Assembly (NCBI GenBank): GCA_964457755.1 | Contig: CAYWGC010000010.1 | Span: forward strand, 10,526-74,525 | Direction of reading: 5' to 3' | Origin: Tharpella sp964457755 | Lineage (GTDB): Bacteria; Desulfobacterota; Anaeroferrophillalia; Anaeroferrophillales; Tharpellaceae | Length of the DNA stretch: 64,000 nt | Part shown: positions 54,197-63,127 of the stretch, in pieces | How positions within the stretch are numbered: position 1 is the first letter of the stretch | How the letters are laid out: every line of letters starts with the position of its first letter | Notes under the pieces: generated by a model | The model's input: only the letters and a program-made list of their open reading frames with translations | Databases searched by the model: none | Told to the model about the DNA's origin: nothing | Program-made: the position numbers and the translations under genes

Positions 54197-54321
54197 GTCG
54201 AACATCGCTTCACCCTCATGAACGGCCCCTCACCCCAAGGGTGCTTCCTCGCTAAGCTCACAGCGAAGCCTGGGGTGCTGACGCACCTTTTACCAGCAAT
54301 GACCCCAATCCCGGTAGTTTG
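54197..54321 (+). repeat. Dispersed palindromic repeat, copy B (long form)
   Basis: About 125 bases closely matching copy A at 9943, including GTCGAACATCGCTTC, CCCCAAGG/CCTGGGG arms and the end CCCGGTAGTTTG. The left GGGGTCA arm is mutated to GCCCCTCA. It lies in the 345-base gap (54116-54460), the rest of which is the terminator below and AT-rich filler. Confidence 0.85.
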
Positions 54322-54364
54322 AAGACGACGGCTGAGTAGTTACAAGCAGACAACCTCATCTCAT

Positions 54365-54417
54365 TAAACATAAAAAAGCAGAGAGTGCGGACCGCACTCT
54401 CTGCTTTTTTATGTTTA
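54365..54417. terminator. Long perfect-palindrome bidirectional terminator
   Basis: 26 bases on each side of a central A are exact complements (TAAACATAAAAAAGCAGAG... outward), giving a GC core with A- and T-runs. It serves the convergent acyl-CoA ligase (minus) and selenoprotein (plus) genes. Confidence 0.9.
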
Positions 54418-54460
54418 ATACTCGACAATTGCCGACACCTACTAGCAACTGACCACTTAT

Positions 54461-56041
54461 TTAAACTAGACTCTGGAAAGCCTCTTTACGGCCGGTATAT
54501 TTCTCCCGCATCTGGGGCTTCATCAATTTACCGGTCGGGTTGCGCATTACCTGGTCAAATTTGACAACCCGGGGCAATTTATAGGTCGCCAGCCGGGTTT
54601 TGCCAAATTCAAGAAGTTCTTCTGCGGTCAGGGTCCGCCCCTCTTTAAGCTGGACAATCGCCATCACCGCCTCTACCAGACGCTCATCTGAAGTTCCAAT
54701 ACAGGCAACATCATCGATATCAGGATGCTCCATCAGGACATCTTCAATCTCCACCGGGAAAATATTTTCCCCGCCACTGGTAATCATATCTTTCTTGCGA
54801 TCGACGATATAGTAATAGCCATCAGCATCGGTTTTCAAAAGATCGCCAGTATAGAGCCAACCATCTTTCAAGGACTCCGCCGTCATCTCGGGATTACCAA
54901 AATAACCCTGCATCATCCGAGACGTCCTGAAAACCAACTCACCAACCGCTTCTGGAGCAACCTCATTGCCGGCAAAATCAACCAACCGGGCTTCAACCCC
55001 AAAAGTTGGCTTACCGATTGATCCCGGCCGCTCTAAAACTTCATCAGGATAGAGATTAAAGGTCCCGCCCCCACCGCCTTCGGTAATGCCATAGATATTT
55101 GAAACCCCGCAAGGCAGGGTTTCAACCAACCGCTTCATAACATCAAAAGGCACGGGTTGGGCTCCGATCTCCATATATCTCCAAGCTGACAGATCGTAAT
55201 CTTCAAGCTTGATATCACCTTTATCGATGGCGTTAAGAATAGCTATCGCAATCGGCACAACAAAAAGCACATCTGTAACTTTTTCTGCGGCCAAAGCCTC
55301 AAAAATCCATTTAGGATCTTTAAGATCTCGAAGAATTGTACCGGTCGCTCCGGTAGCATAAAAAGGAGCCCAGAGAAACATTGTCCCACTGTGATAGAGG
55401 GGCAGAAAGAAGAGATAGTTATCGTTCTTTTCGACAAAATAGCTCATCCCGTTGCCAATCGCAGTACTATTAAGCGAAAAATGAGTATGCAGCACCGATT
55501 TCGGCTTACCGGTAGTCCCGGAAGTAAACATCATCGCCAGAGGCGCCTCAGATTCAACCTCGACCAAGGCCTCAGAACTGTCAGCACAGGCTGCCATTTC
55601 ACGATAATCGAGCATCCCGGCACCAATTTTATCACCGACACAGATAAAGTGCTTGACCGTCGTCAATTCTTCCCGGACCGGCTCCACAACCGACAAAAAT
55701 TCAGAGCCTAAGATAAAAGCCTTGGGGTTGGAAACCTCAGCCGCAAACTTTATATCATTGCCGACAAAACGGAAATTGAGCGGCACCACAACCGCCCCCA
55801 GCTTGATGATAGCATAGTAACTGACCAACCACTCCAAGCTGTTGTTCTGCAGATGCATAACATAGTCGCCGCGCTCGATATTAAGTTCCTTACTCAGGTA
55901 GTTGGCAACCCGGTTAATTGCTTGATTAAACTCTTTCCAGGTCAAAGTACGGCGTTCACCGGTAGCCGGCGTACGCTCAATCAAACAGATCTTTTCCGAT
56001 AGATTACGGGCATGCAGGCAGGCATAGTTGGCATAATTCAT
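54461..56041 (-). CDS. AMP-dependent acyl-CoA synthetase (class I adenylate-forming ligase)
   Basis: A 526-residue ligase with the ATP-binding motif MMFTSGTTGKPKSVLHTH (about 165-182), the YGITEGGGGGTF substrate region (about 320), GWLYTGDLLKTDADGYYYIVDRKKDMI (about 400), and the C-terminal lysine in NPTGKLMK (about 505). It activates a fatty or other carboxylic acid to the CoA thioester. AAGGAG precedes the ATG. The substrate cannot be read from the sequence; medium or long acyl chains are plausible. It could be a target of the Pat-like acetyltransferase at 30794, since such enzymes are controlled on that lysine (inference). Confidence 0.88.
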   Translation of the reverse strand: MNYANYACLHARNLSEKICLIERTPATGERRTLTWKEFNQAINRVANYLSKELNIERGDYVMHLQNNSLEWLVSYYAIIKLGAVVVPLNFRFVGNDIKFAAEVSNPKAFILGSEFLSVVEPVREELTTVKHFICVGDKIGAGMLDYREMAACADSSEALVEVESEAPLAMMFTSGTTGKPKSVLHTHFSLNSTAIGNGMSYFVEKNDNYLFFLPLYHSGTMFLWAPFYATGATGTILRDLKDPKWIFEALAAEKVTDVLFVVPIAIAILNAIDKGDIKLEDYDLSAWRYMEIGAQPVPFDVMKRLVETLPCGVSNIYGITEGGGGGTFNLYPDEVLERPGSIGKPTFGVEARLVDFAGNEVAPEAVGELVFRTSRMMQGYFGNPEMTAESLKDGWLYTGDLLKTDADGYYYIVDRKKDMITSGGENIFPVEIEDVLMEHPDIDDVACIGTSDERLVEAVMAIVQLKEGRTLTAEELLEFGKTRLATYKLPRVVKFDQVMRNPTGKLMKPQMREKYTGRKEAFQSLV

Positions 56042-56188
56042 CTCTCTAACACTCCTTAACTTTAAAATAAAAAGTAACTACTACAACTTTAAAACGAAGT
56101 GCTATGACAATAGCAAGAACTGTACTATCTAAAAAAACAAACTTTATTAAACTATTCAGCGGCGCACCATAAAGTTATTGCAAAAGGC

Positions 56189-56266
56189 GTCGAACTTCGC
56201 TTCGCCCTCATAAACGGGGTCAAAGCTGGGGTGCTGCGCACCTAGTACCAGCAATGACCCCAATTC
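56189..56266 (+). repeat. Dispersed palindromic repeat, copy C (short form)
   Basis: About 78 bases: GTCGAACTTCGCTTCGCCCT, GGGGTCA, GCTGGGGTGCTG and TGACCCC. The inner ~37-base CCCCAAG...AAG segment of copies A and B is absent. It lies in the gap 56042-56345 before argJ ends. Confidence 0.82.
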
Positions 56267-56295
56267 TGCAATTCTGAAAGCCTGATTAAAAATTG

Positions 56296-56350
56296 CGCCT
56301 CTGCTGATAACTGACAACTGACTACTGATAACTGACAACTGACAGCTAAC
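56296..56350 (+). repeat. Degenerate TGACAACTG heptamer repeat
   Basis: Tandem 7-base words ACTGACA, ACTGATA, ACTACTG run up to and overlap the argJ stop region. They resemble the array at 26192-26262. Confidence 0.7.
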
Positions 56351-57554
56351 TGCGGTAGTCAGCATTAATAGAGACATATTCATGCGTCAGATCGGAAGTT
56401 AATAGAGTGAATTCATCTTCACCTGATTGCAGGTCAATTTTCACCGAAAATTGAGCCTGGCGCAAAACCGCAGCGCCCTCTTCTTCACGATATTGGGGAT
56501 CGCGAACCCCGCCGCTGACAACTCTGACCTGGTCAAAATTGATATTCACCAATTCAGGTTTAAGCTCAACCCCGGCATAACCAACGGCCGCAATAATTCT
56601 GCCCCAGTTCGCATCCTGACCAAAAAAAGCGGTCTTGACCAAGGCTGAATTAGCCACCGTCCGACAAATCTTTTCGGCGTCTTCGACTCCCGCCACTCCG
56701 ACAACCGTAATTTCAACCACCTTGGTAGCCCCCTCTCCATCCTTAACAATCATCATGGCCAACTGACGAGCAACCTGCAAAAGCGCACCCTCTAAAAGAG
56801 CAAGATCTGAAGAGCTTGCCAAACAACAACCGGAAATCCCGTTGGCCAGGGCCAAAACCGTATCGTTAGTACTCATATCGCCGTCGACACTAATCCGATT
56901 AAAACTCTTATCAACGACTCGCTGTAACATCTCCTGCCAAACCTGGCGATCGATTTCAGCATCCGTAAGAAGATAGCCCAGCATCGTCGCCATATCAGGA
57001 TGAATCATGCCGGCACCTTTGGCAATCCCAGTCAGAGTCACACAGCCCTGACTGGTCTCGACCTCAATCCCGACAATTTTTGGGGACTTATCGGTGGTCA
57101 TGATGGCCTGGGCGGCACTCGCCAAAGTCCCGGAAACGACACCCTTTTGCCCAAGATCAGCAATAAGAGGCTCAATTCCGTTAAGCACTGTGGTCACGGG
57201 AAAAGGTTCTCCAATAACCCCGGTTGAGGAAATAAAAACCTCCGCTCGTGAAAGTCCCAGGGATGCAGCCAAAACTTCAGCGACGGTCACCACATCGACC
57301 TCTCCCTGATGTCCGGTACAGGCATTGGCATTACCGCTGTTGATCAGAACTGCCCGCAGCTTACTACCTTCGGCGATCTGCCGACGACCATAAATAACCG
57401 GGGCCGCAGGAAATTTATTCTTGGTAAAAACGGCGGCCGCCACCGCCGGACAATCACTCAACAACAACGCCAGATCAAGCGCCCCACCGGCCTTCAAACC
57501 ACAAGAGACCCCGGCAAATTGATAACCTGGACATATTTTTATATTTTCAGACAT
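56346..57554 (-). CDS. argJ: Bifunctional glutamate N-acetyltransferase/amino-acid acetyltransferase ArgJ
   Basis: The ATG at 57554, with GAGG about six bases upstream, gives 402 residues, the usual length; the open frame extends to 57596. The self-cleavage site is in GAGMIHPDMATMLGY (Thr of MATML) and the GIAKGAG motif is present. ArgJ transfers acetyl from ornithine to glutamate in the cyclic arginine pathway; whether it also uses acetyl-CoA is not visible. Repeat copy D lies just upstream and a heptamer array overlaps its end. Confidence 0.94.
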   Translation of the reverse strand: MSENIKICPGYQFAGVSCGLKAGGALDLALLLSDCPAVAAAVFTKNKFPAAPVIYGRRQIAEGSKLRAVLINSGNANACTGHQGEVDVVTVAEVLAASLGLSRAEVFISSTGVIGEPFPVTTVLNGIEPLIADLGQKGVVSGTLASAAQAIMTTDKSPKIVGIEVETSQGCVTLTGIAKGAGMIHPDMATMLGYLLTDAEIDRQVWQEMLQRVVDKSFNRISVDGDMSTNDTVLALANGISGCCLASSSDLALLEGALLQVARQLAMMIVKDGEGATKVVEITVVGVAGVEDAEKICRTVANSALVKTAFFGQDANWGRIIAAVGYAGVELKPELVNINFDQVRVVSGGVRDPQYREEEGAAVLRQAQFSVKIDLQSGEDEFTLLTSDLTHEYVSINADYRS

Positions 57555-57596
57555 TTGGCATCCTCTACCTGCCGCAAATTCACCGCCGGCGCCCAC

Positions 57597-57684
57597 AAAC
57601 TGCCGGGATTGGGGTCATTGCTGGTGCAAGGTGCGTCAGCACCCCAGCTTTGACCCCGTTCATGAGGGCGAAGCGATGTTCGAC
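57597..57684 (-). repeat. Dispersed palindromic repeat, copy D (short form, inverted)
   Basis: Read on the minus strand, about 88 bases matching the short form of copy C: GTCGAACATCGCTTCGCCCT, GGGGTCA, AGCTGGGGTGCTG, TGACCCC and CCCGGCAGTTTG. It lies between the secA stop and the argJ start. Confidence 0.85.
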
Positions 57685-57728
57685 GTTGATAATTAGTAAC
57701 TATGGTGAGTCAGATGAATAGTTACACT

Positions 57729-60389
57729 TTATTTTCCACAACATTTTTTGTACTTTTTGCCACTACCACAGGGACAGGGATCATTACGGCCGGTCTTTTG
57801 TCCAGCGACCACCGGCACCTGCTTGCCCCCCTCTTTACGACCGCCATGCGAGAATACCACTTCAGATTCTTTACGAGCCTGCTGATCCAATTCATCGACC
57901 TCTTCTTCTCGGGTCACTTGAATATGAAAAAGCTGGCCGATAACATCTTCCTTAATACGCTCGACCATATTGGCGAACATCTCAAAACCCTCACGTTGAT
58001 ACTCACGTAAAGGATCTTTTTGACCGTAACCGCGCAGGCCAATACCTTCTTTAAGTTGATCGATAGCATAAAGATGATCTTTCCAGAGGGTGTCGATGGT
58101 ATGCAGGAGGATAATTTTTTCGAGTTGACGCAGAGTCTCAACCCCCAAATCAACCTCTCTTAAAGCATAATTTTTCCGCACGAGCTCTTGTAACTCGGCC
58201 AGCAAGGTTGCGGGATCATCAAGCAGGGCCAAGTCAGAACCTTCAGAAAAATCAGCGGCCAAAGCAAATGAACGCTGCAGACCAAGCCCTAAGGAATCAA
58301 AATCCCATTCGGCCGAATTGCGGGATCCCCCGGTCGCAGCCTCCAGCATTTCGGCCACAACATCTTCGGCATACTCGACGACCAGCTCCTGCAGGTTTTC
58401 ATTACTGAGTACTTCCCGCCGCAGAGCGTAGATAGTTTCACGCTGCTTGTTCATAACATCATCGTACTCAAGCAGTTGTTTACGAATGTCAAAGTTATGA
58501 CCTTCAACCCGCCGCTGGGCATTTTCGATCGCCTTGGAGATCATTTTGTGCTCAATCGGCTCACCCTCTTCGATGCCCAGCGTATCCATCACCTTGGCAA
58601 TCCGCTCAGAACCAAAAATCCGCATCAAATCATCTTCCAGACTTAAGTAGAAGCGCGAAGATCCAGGATCTCCCTGACGACCGGAACGCCCCCTTAACTG
58701 GTTATCAATCCGCCGACTTTCATGCCGTTCGGTACCCAATATATGGAGCCCCCCCGCCTTCAGGACGGCTTCGCGCTCAGCCTCACACTGTCCTCTAAAA
58801 TCAGCAATAACCGCTTCCCGCTCAGCCAGACTCATCTCGTCGTTGAGTTTGGGTTTGGCCATCATCTCCGGGTTGCCGCCCAAGACAATATCAGTTCCCC
58901 GACCAGCCATATTGGTAGCGATGGTCACAGCCCCCTTACGACCAGCCTGGGAGATAATTTCAGCCTCTTTTTCATGAAATTTGGCATTTAAGACTTCATG
59001 TTTGACCCCTTTTTTCTTCAGCACCTTGCCCAGATATTCGGAGTCTTCTATCGAAATGGTCCCGACCAGGGCTGGCTGGCCAGCCTCATGACAGACGACA
59101 ATCTCTTCCACGACTGCGTTATACTTCTCTTTTCCGGTTTTAAATATGACATCGGGATTATCTTTCCTGATCATCGGCATATTCGTCGGCACAACGACCA
59201 CAGAGAGACCATAAGTTTGATTAAATTCAATCGCCTCAGTATCGGCCGTCCCGGTCATCCCAGCCAATTTATCGTACATGCGAAAATAGTTCTGAAAGGT
59301 AACCCCTGCCAACGTCTGATTTTCACGTTCGATTTTAACCCCTTCTTTGGCCTCAAGAGCCTGATGCAGGCCATCGCTATAGCGCCGCCCATCCATCAGA
59401 CGTCCGGTAAATTCATCGACGATAACAACCTTATCATCCTTGACCACATAATCAACATCCCGCTTGAAAAGGACATGGGCTTTCAAAGCCTGATTAACGT
59501 GATGCAGGGTTTCAATCTGGGTCGGTTCATAGATATTATCGACCTTCAGAAGCTCTTCCACCTGAGCCACCCCGACATCGGTTAAGGTCGCTGAACGACT
59601 CTTCTCATCAAGCTCATAATCGGTCGCTTCGGCTTGCGCCTGATTACTCTGGATAAGTTTACGCATAGCTTTATCAATAACATAGTATTTTTCCGTACTG
59701 TCATCGGTCGGACCAGAGATAATCAATGGAGTTCGCGCCTCATCGATGAGAATACTGTCAACCTCATCAACAATCGCATAGAAAAGCGGCCGCTGCGCGT
59801 AATCCTCAAGCGAAAACTTCATATTATCGCGAAGATAATCAAAACCGAACTCATTATTAGTACCGTATGTAATATCAGAACCATAAGCTATTTGGCGCTC
59901 CTGATCATCAAGCTCATGCAAGATCACACCGACTGAAAGTCCTAAAAACTCATAAACGGTACCCATCCAGGCCGCATCACGCCGCGCCAGATAATCGTTG
60001 ACCGTGACAACATGCACACCCTTTTCAGCCAGAGCATTTAGGTAGACCGGTAACGTCGCAGCCAGAGTTTTACCCTCACCGGTTTTCATCTCGGCAATTT
60101 TACCGCTGTGCAGAACAATACCACCCATAAGCTGCGCATCAAAATGACGCATTCCCAAGGTTCGCACCGAGGCTTCACGGACAACCGCAAAGGCTTCCGG
60201 TAAAAGCTCATCAAGGGTTTCACCCTTCTCAAAGCGGGCCTTAAACTCTAGCGTTTTACCCTGCAACTGACTATCAGAAAGCGCCTTAAGGGGCTCCTCC
60301 TCACGATTCACCTGAGCAACCAAGGTCTGCATGCTCTTGATCTCACGATCATTTTTACTGCCAAATATTTTCTTCAGGATGTTTGCCAT
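57729..60389 (-). CDS. secA: Protein translocase ATPase SecA
   Basis: An 886-residue SecA with Walker A MKTGEGKTLAATLP (about 99-112), the DEAD-type box VDEVDSILIDEARTPLIISG (about 206-225), the helicase motifs TNMAGRGTDIVLGG and GRSGRQGDPGSSRFYLSLED, and a C-terminal zinc tail NDPCPCGSGKKYKKCCGK. It powers preprotein export through SecYEG. It follows an M23 peptidase gene on the same strand after 107 bases. Length is normal. Confidence 0.97.
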   Translation of the reverse strand: MANILKKIFGSKNDREIKSMQTLVAQVNREEEPLKALSDSQLQGKTLEFKARFEKGETLDELLPEAFAVVREASVRTLGMRHFDAQLMGGIVLHSGKIAEMKTGEGKTLAATLPVYLNALAEKGVHVVTVNDYLARRDAAWMGTVYEFLGLSVGVILHELDDQERQIAYGSDITYGTNNEFGFDYLRDNMKFSLEDYAQRPLFYAIVDEVDSILIDEARTPLIISGPTDDSTEKYYVIDKAMRKLIQSNQAQAEATDYELDEKSRSATLTDVGVAQVEELLKVDNIYEPTQIETLHHVNQALKAHVLFKRDVDYVVKDDKVVIVDEFTGRLMDGRRYSDGLHQALEAKEGVKIERENQTLAGVTFQNYFRMYDKLAGMTGTADTEAIEFNQTYGLSVVVVPTNMPMIRKDNPDVIFKTGKEKYNAVVEEIVVCHEAGQPALVGTISIEDSEYLGKVLKKKGVKHEVLNAKFHEKEAEIISQAGRKGAVTIATNMAGRGTDIVLGGNPEMMAKPKLNDEMSLAEREAVIADFRGQCEAEREAVLKAGGLHILGTERHESRRIDNQLRGRSGRQGDPGSSRFYLSLEDDLMRIFGSERIAKVMDTLGIEEGEPIEHKMISKAIENAQRRVEGHNFDIRKQLLEYDDVMNKQRETIYALRREVLSNENLQELVVEYAEDVVAEMLEAATGGSRNSAEWDFDSLGLGLQRSFALAADFSEGSDLALLDDPATLLAELQELVRKNYALREVDLGVETLRQLEKIILLHTIDTLWKDHLYAIDQLKEGIGLRGYGQKDPLREYQREGFEMFANMVERIKEDVIGQLFHIQVTREEEVDELDQQARKESEVVFSHGGRKEGGKQVPVVAGQKTGRNDPCPCGSGKKYKKCCGK

Positions 60390-60496
60390 AAACTCTTAAA
60401 ACCTCTCAAAATAAAAAGCCCCCGCAAAAACAAGCCAACTGACGTTTTACGAGGACCATTGTAAATATGGTTTGTAATCTTGAACTATTAGATATT

Positions 60497-61435
60497 TTAA
60501 TCCAGCAGATAATCAACCGGATTTACCACCTTACCGTTGAGCACCACTTCGTAATGAAGATGAGGACCAGTGCTGCGACCAGTATTACCGAGCCGACCCA
60601 GTTCCTGACCACGAACCAGGGCATCACCATTTTGCACATTAATCTTTGACAGGTGACCATATTTGGTCACCTTACCCAGACCATGATCAACAACCACCAT
60701 TTTCCCATAACCGCCGTTATAACCGGCAAAAACAACCTGTCCATCAGCACTGACAACGACCGGAGTACCGGCCCGATTGACAATATCGATACCCTTATGG
60801 ATTTCACGCCGACCGGTAAAGGGCGAAACCCGATAGCCAAAACGCGAGCTGATCCAACCTCTAACAGGCCATATAGAAGGGGTAAAATTAAGCAAAGTCT
60901 GGCGCTCTTTAAGATGCGTGCTCAAATGTCCGATTTCACTCTCTTCACGAGCGATATCGAGTTCCAAACGTTGCAACTCCCGATGCATCCGGGCCAATTG
61001 CTGCTTACGTTCACTATCGATACTCGAAACCGTCAACTCCGCCGCCAAAGGATCGGGCCCACCCACGCTTCGCGTCTCTATCTCACTTGGAACAATCGCC
61101 AGATTAGCCAGCACCTTAACCCTGGCATTACTCTCTTTTAAAGTCGTAAACTGATCGGAAAGATCGGTCATGCGCTGCGCAAAGAAACTTATCTGTTTTT
61201 CCAATTCCCGATTTTTCTTTGCCAAATTACTATAATCGTTAATATTATGTAAATTGACCAAATAGAGCGCAATAGCAACCAAAGCCCCCATAAAGAGAGC
61301 ACAAAGCCCAGGGGTGAGCAGCCACAAAGCCCTTTTTACCTGCCTGACCGGCAAAGTCAATTTACGATGCACACCACTGCCAGATCGAAAAAGCACCAGC
61401 GTATATCTCTCTTTAGACTCTCTCAAGATAAACAA
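60497..61435 (-). CDS. M23 family metallopeptidase with membrane anchor and coiled coil
   Basis: A 312-residue protein: short basic N-terminus, membrane helix (about 39-63), coiled-coil region (about 70-170), and a C-terminal LytM domain with HKGIDIVNRAGTPVVVSADG, VVDHGLG, and GRSTGPHLHYEV. The zinc ligands His-Asp and HxH are present, so it should be an active peptidoglycan endopeptidase in the periplasm. M23 proteins beside secA are common in Desulfobacterota. It may be co-transcribed with secA. Confidence 0.9.
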   Translation of the reverse strand: MFILRESKERYTLVLFRSGSGVHRKLTLPVRQVKRALWLLTPGLCALFMGALVAIALYLVNLHNINDYSNLAKKNRELEKQISFFAQRMTDLSDQFTTLKESNARVKVLANLAIVPSEIETRSVGGPDPLAAELTVSSIDSERKQQLARMHRELQRLELDIAREESEIGHLSTHLKERQTLLNFTPSIWPVRGWISSRFGYRVSPFTGRREIHKGIDIVNRAGTPVVVSADGQVVFAGYNGGYGKMVVVDHGLGKVTKYGHLSKINVQNGDALVRGQELGRLGNTGRSTGPHLHYEVVLNGKVVNPVDYLLD

Positions 61436-61596
61436 TCCTTTAGGATTAAGGTTTCAAACTTTACAAAAGCCCATAAAACATATCGCTATCCTCAAGAGGG
61501 GGTACAAAAAGCCTGATTGCACCACCACTACAAGAGCCCCATTCGGGGCCCCTTAATAGCAAAGAGCTACTCAATTGTCAATAATTTAGCTTTTCC

Positions 61597-61626
61597 TTGA
61601 CAATCTTGTCAAACTGTTTCTATATA
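61597..61626 (+). promoter_or_regulatory. Promoter of the FapA-like gene, with overlapping palindrome
   Basis: TTGACA (61597-61602), an 18-base spacer and TATATA (61621-61626) form a good sigma-70 promoter about 55 bases before the start. TTGACAATCTTGTCAA (61597-61612) is a perfect 6-bp inverted repeat covering the -35 box, so a repressor could bind there. Confidence 0.55.
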
Positions 61627-61678
61627 AGAAATAATCTATATTAAATTGATGAATTTTTTAGTAACGGACTTGTAAAAA

Positions 61679-63073
61679 ATGATCAGTGTTGCCGTAAACC
61701 AGGAACGTACTCAAGCCCGACTATCAATAAATCCGGAACCCAAAAACCTCGATACAATTACTGCTGACCAATTGGTAGCGGTGCTCAAAAAAAACAATAT
61801 TATTGCCGGAATCAGCAAGAAAAACCTCTTCGCTATCCGCGACAAATTCAATCATGACACCGGCAAACCCCTCGCAACCATTATTGCCCGTAGTTTACCC
61901 ATAAAACCGACATCTCAACATCACTATAAATTCCACTTTACAATCAGCAAAAACATTGGCAAACTTCAGGGCTCAGACAAGATCGATTACAAGAGCAAAG
62001 GAACCATAAAATTTCTCAATCCTGGAGATAACCTGCTCGAGATAACCCTTGGCCACGACGGCACCCCCGGCCGTCTGGTTGACGGTACTGTTTTAAATAA
62101 TGACCCGCTTAAACCTCTCCGCCGCTATAAAAGTGGGCCCGGCGTCACCCTTGATGAAAATGGCAACAAACTCGTTTACAAGGCCACAGTTTCCGGCCAA
62201 CCCCTACTAAGCGGCGACACCTTAAGTATTTCGGAGACTTTACAACTTGACAGTGACATCGATCTTGAAACCGGCCATATCAAATTCGCAGGTCCAATCG
62301 AAGTCAACGGTAACCTGTTAGCTGACTTCCGCATCACCTCCAACTCTGATATCTTTATCGGCAAAACTGCCAGCGGCACAATCCGCACTAAAGGCAACCT
62401 GACCGTCAACGGCGGCATTATTGGCAGCGAAGCCGAAAAAATAGCAGTTGGCGGCAACCTTTTATGCGAATATATCTCATCCTGCAACCAACTACAAACC
62501 GGTGGCACCATTACTGTCAGTAAACACATTATAAACAGCCATATTATCAGTGGGAAAACTGTAAGCTGCCAGGAGATGATCACCGGTGACAGTAAAATCA
62601 TTGCTTTTTATGGCGTAACCTGCGAAGAACTTGGCAGCGAGCAGGGAAGTCGCACAACTATTGAGATCGGCGGCGCCCTTGATCTGTATGAAAAAATAAA
62701 AAAAATTGATGAGTTCCTGGAGCCTCTAATTGCTGAATCAATTGCTATGGTTGACGAATTAGGACTCCAGGTCTTAATGAAAAAAGACATATCTTCTCTA
62801 CCTGAAGAGAAACGCCCCGAAGCTGAAAAAACACTCAGTAAATACCTTGACATCGAGGAAAATGTCGCCCGCCTGAAAGAGAAAAAAACAGCGCTTGAAG
62901 AGAAAATCGCGACTGGACTCAGCGCCAAAGTAACCGTCAAAAAAACCGTTTACCCCGGCACTACAGTCAAGATTGGCCGTGAAACCTACGATGTAAAACG
63001 CAGCATCAGTGGACCAGGTGAATTTCTCCTCGACAAGAAAAGTAAAACTATAGTTTTTGAACGGTTGACCTGA
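61679..63073 (+). CDS. FapA-like (DUF342) polymer-forming protein
   Basis: A 464-residue protein with an N-terminal region (about 1-170), a right-handed beta-helix of DUF342 repeats (about 170-330; ITVSK, GGNLLCEY, GSEAEKIAVGG type), and a C-terminal coiled coil (about 335-420). Members were called flagellar assembly protein A; their role is uncertain. No flagellar gene is nearby. It reads toward the NAD kinase gene 54 bases downstream. Confidence 0.85.
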   Translation: MISVAVNQERTQARLSINPEPKNLDTITADQLVAVLKKNNIIAGISKKNLFAIRDKFNHDTGKPLATIIARSLPIKPTSQHHYKFHFTISKNIGKLQGSDKIDYKSKGTIKFLNPGDNLLEITLGHDGTPGRLVDGTVLNNDPLKPLRRYKSGPGVTLDENGNKLVYKATVSGQPLLSGDTLSISETLQLDSDIDLETGHIKFAGPIEVNGNLLADFRITSNSDIFIGKTASGTIRTKGNLTVNGGIIGSEAEKIAVGGNLLCEYISSCNQLQTGGTITVSKHIINSHIISGKTVSCQEMITGDSKIIAFYGVTCEELGSEQGSRTTIEIGGALDLYEKIKKIDEFLEPLIAESIAMVDELGLQVLMKKDISSLPEEKRPEAEKTLSKYLDIEENVARLKEKKTALEEKIATGLSAKVTVKKTVYPGTTVKIGRETYDVKRSISGPGEFLLDKKSKTIVFERLT

Positions 63074-63127
63074 AGCTTACCCATTTCCACTTTACTCACC
63101 TCCCCTCCCTGTGCTAGATAGCCAGCC

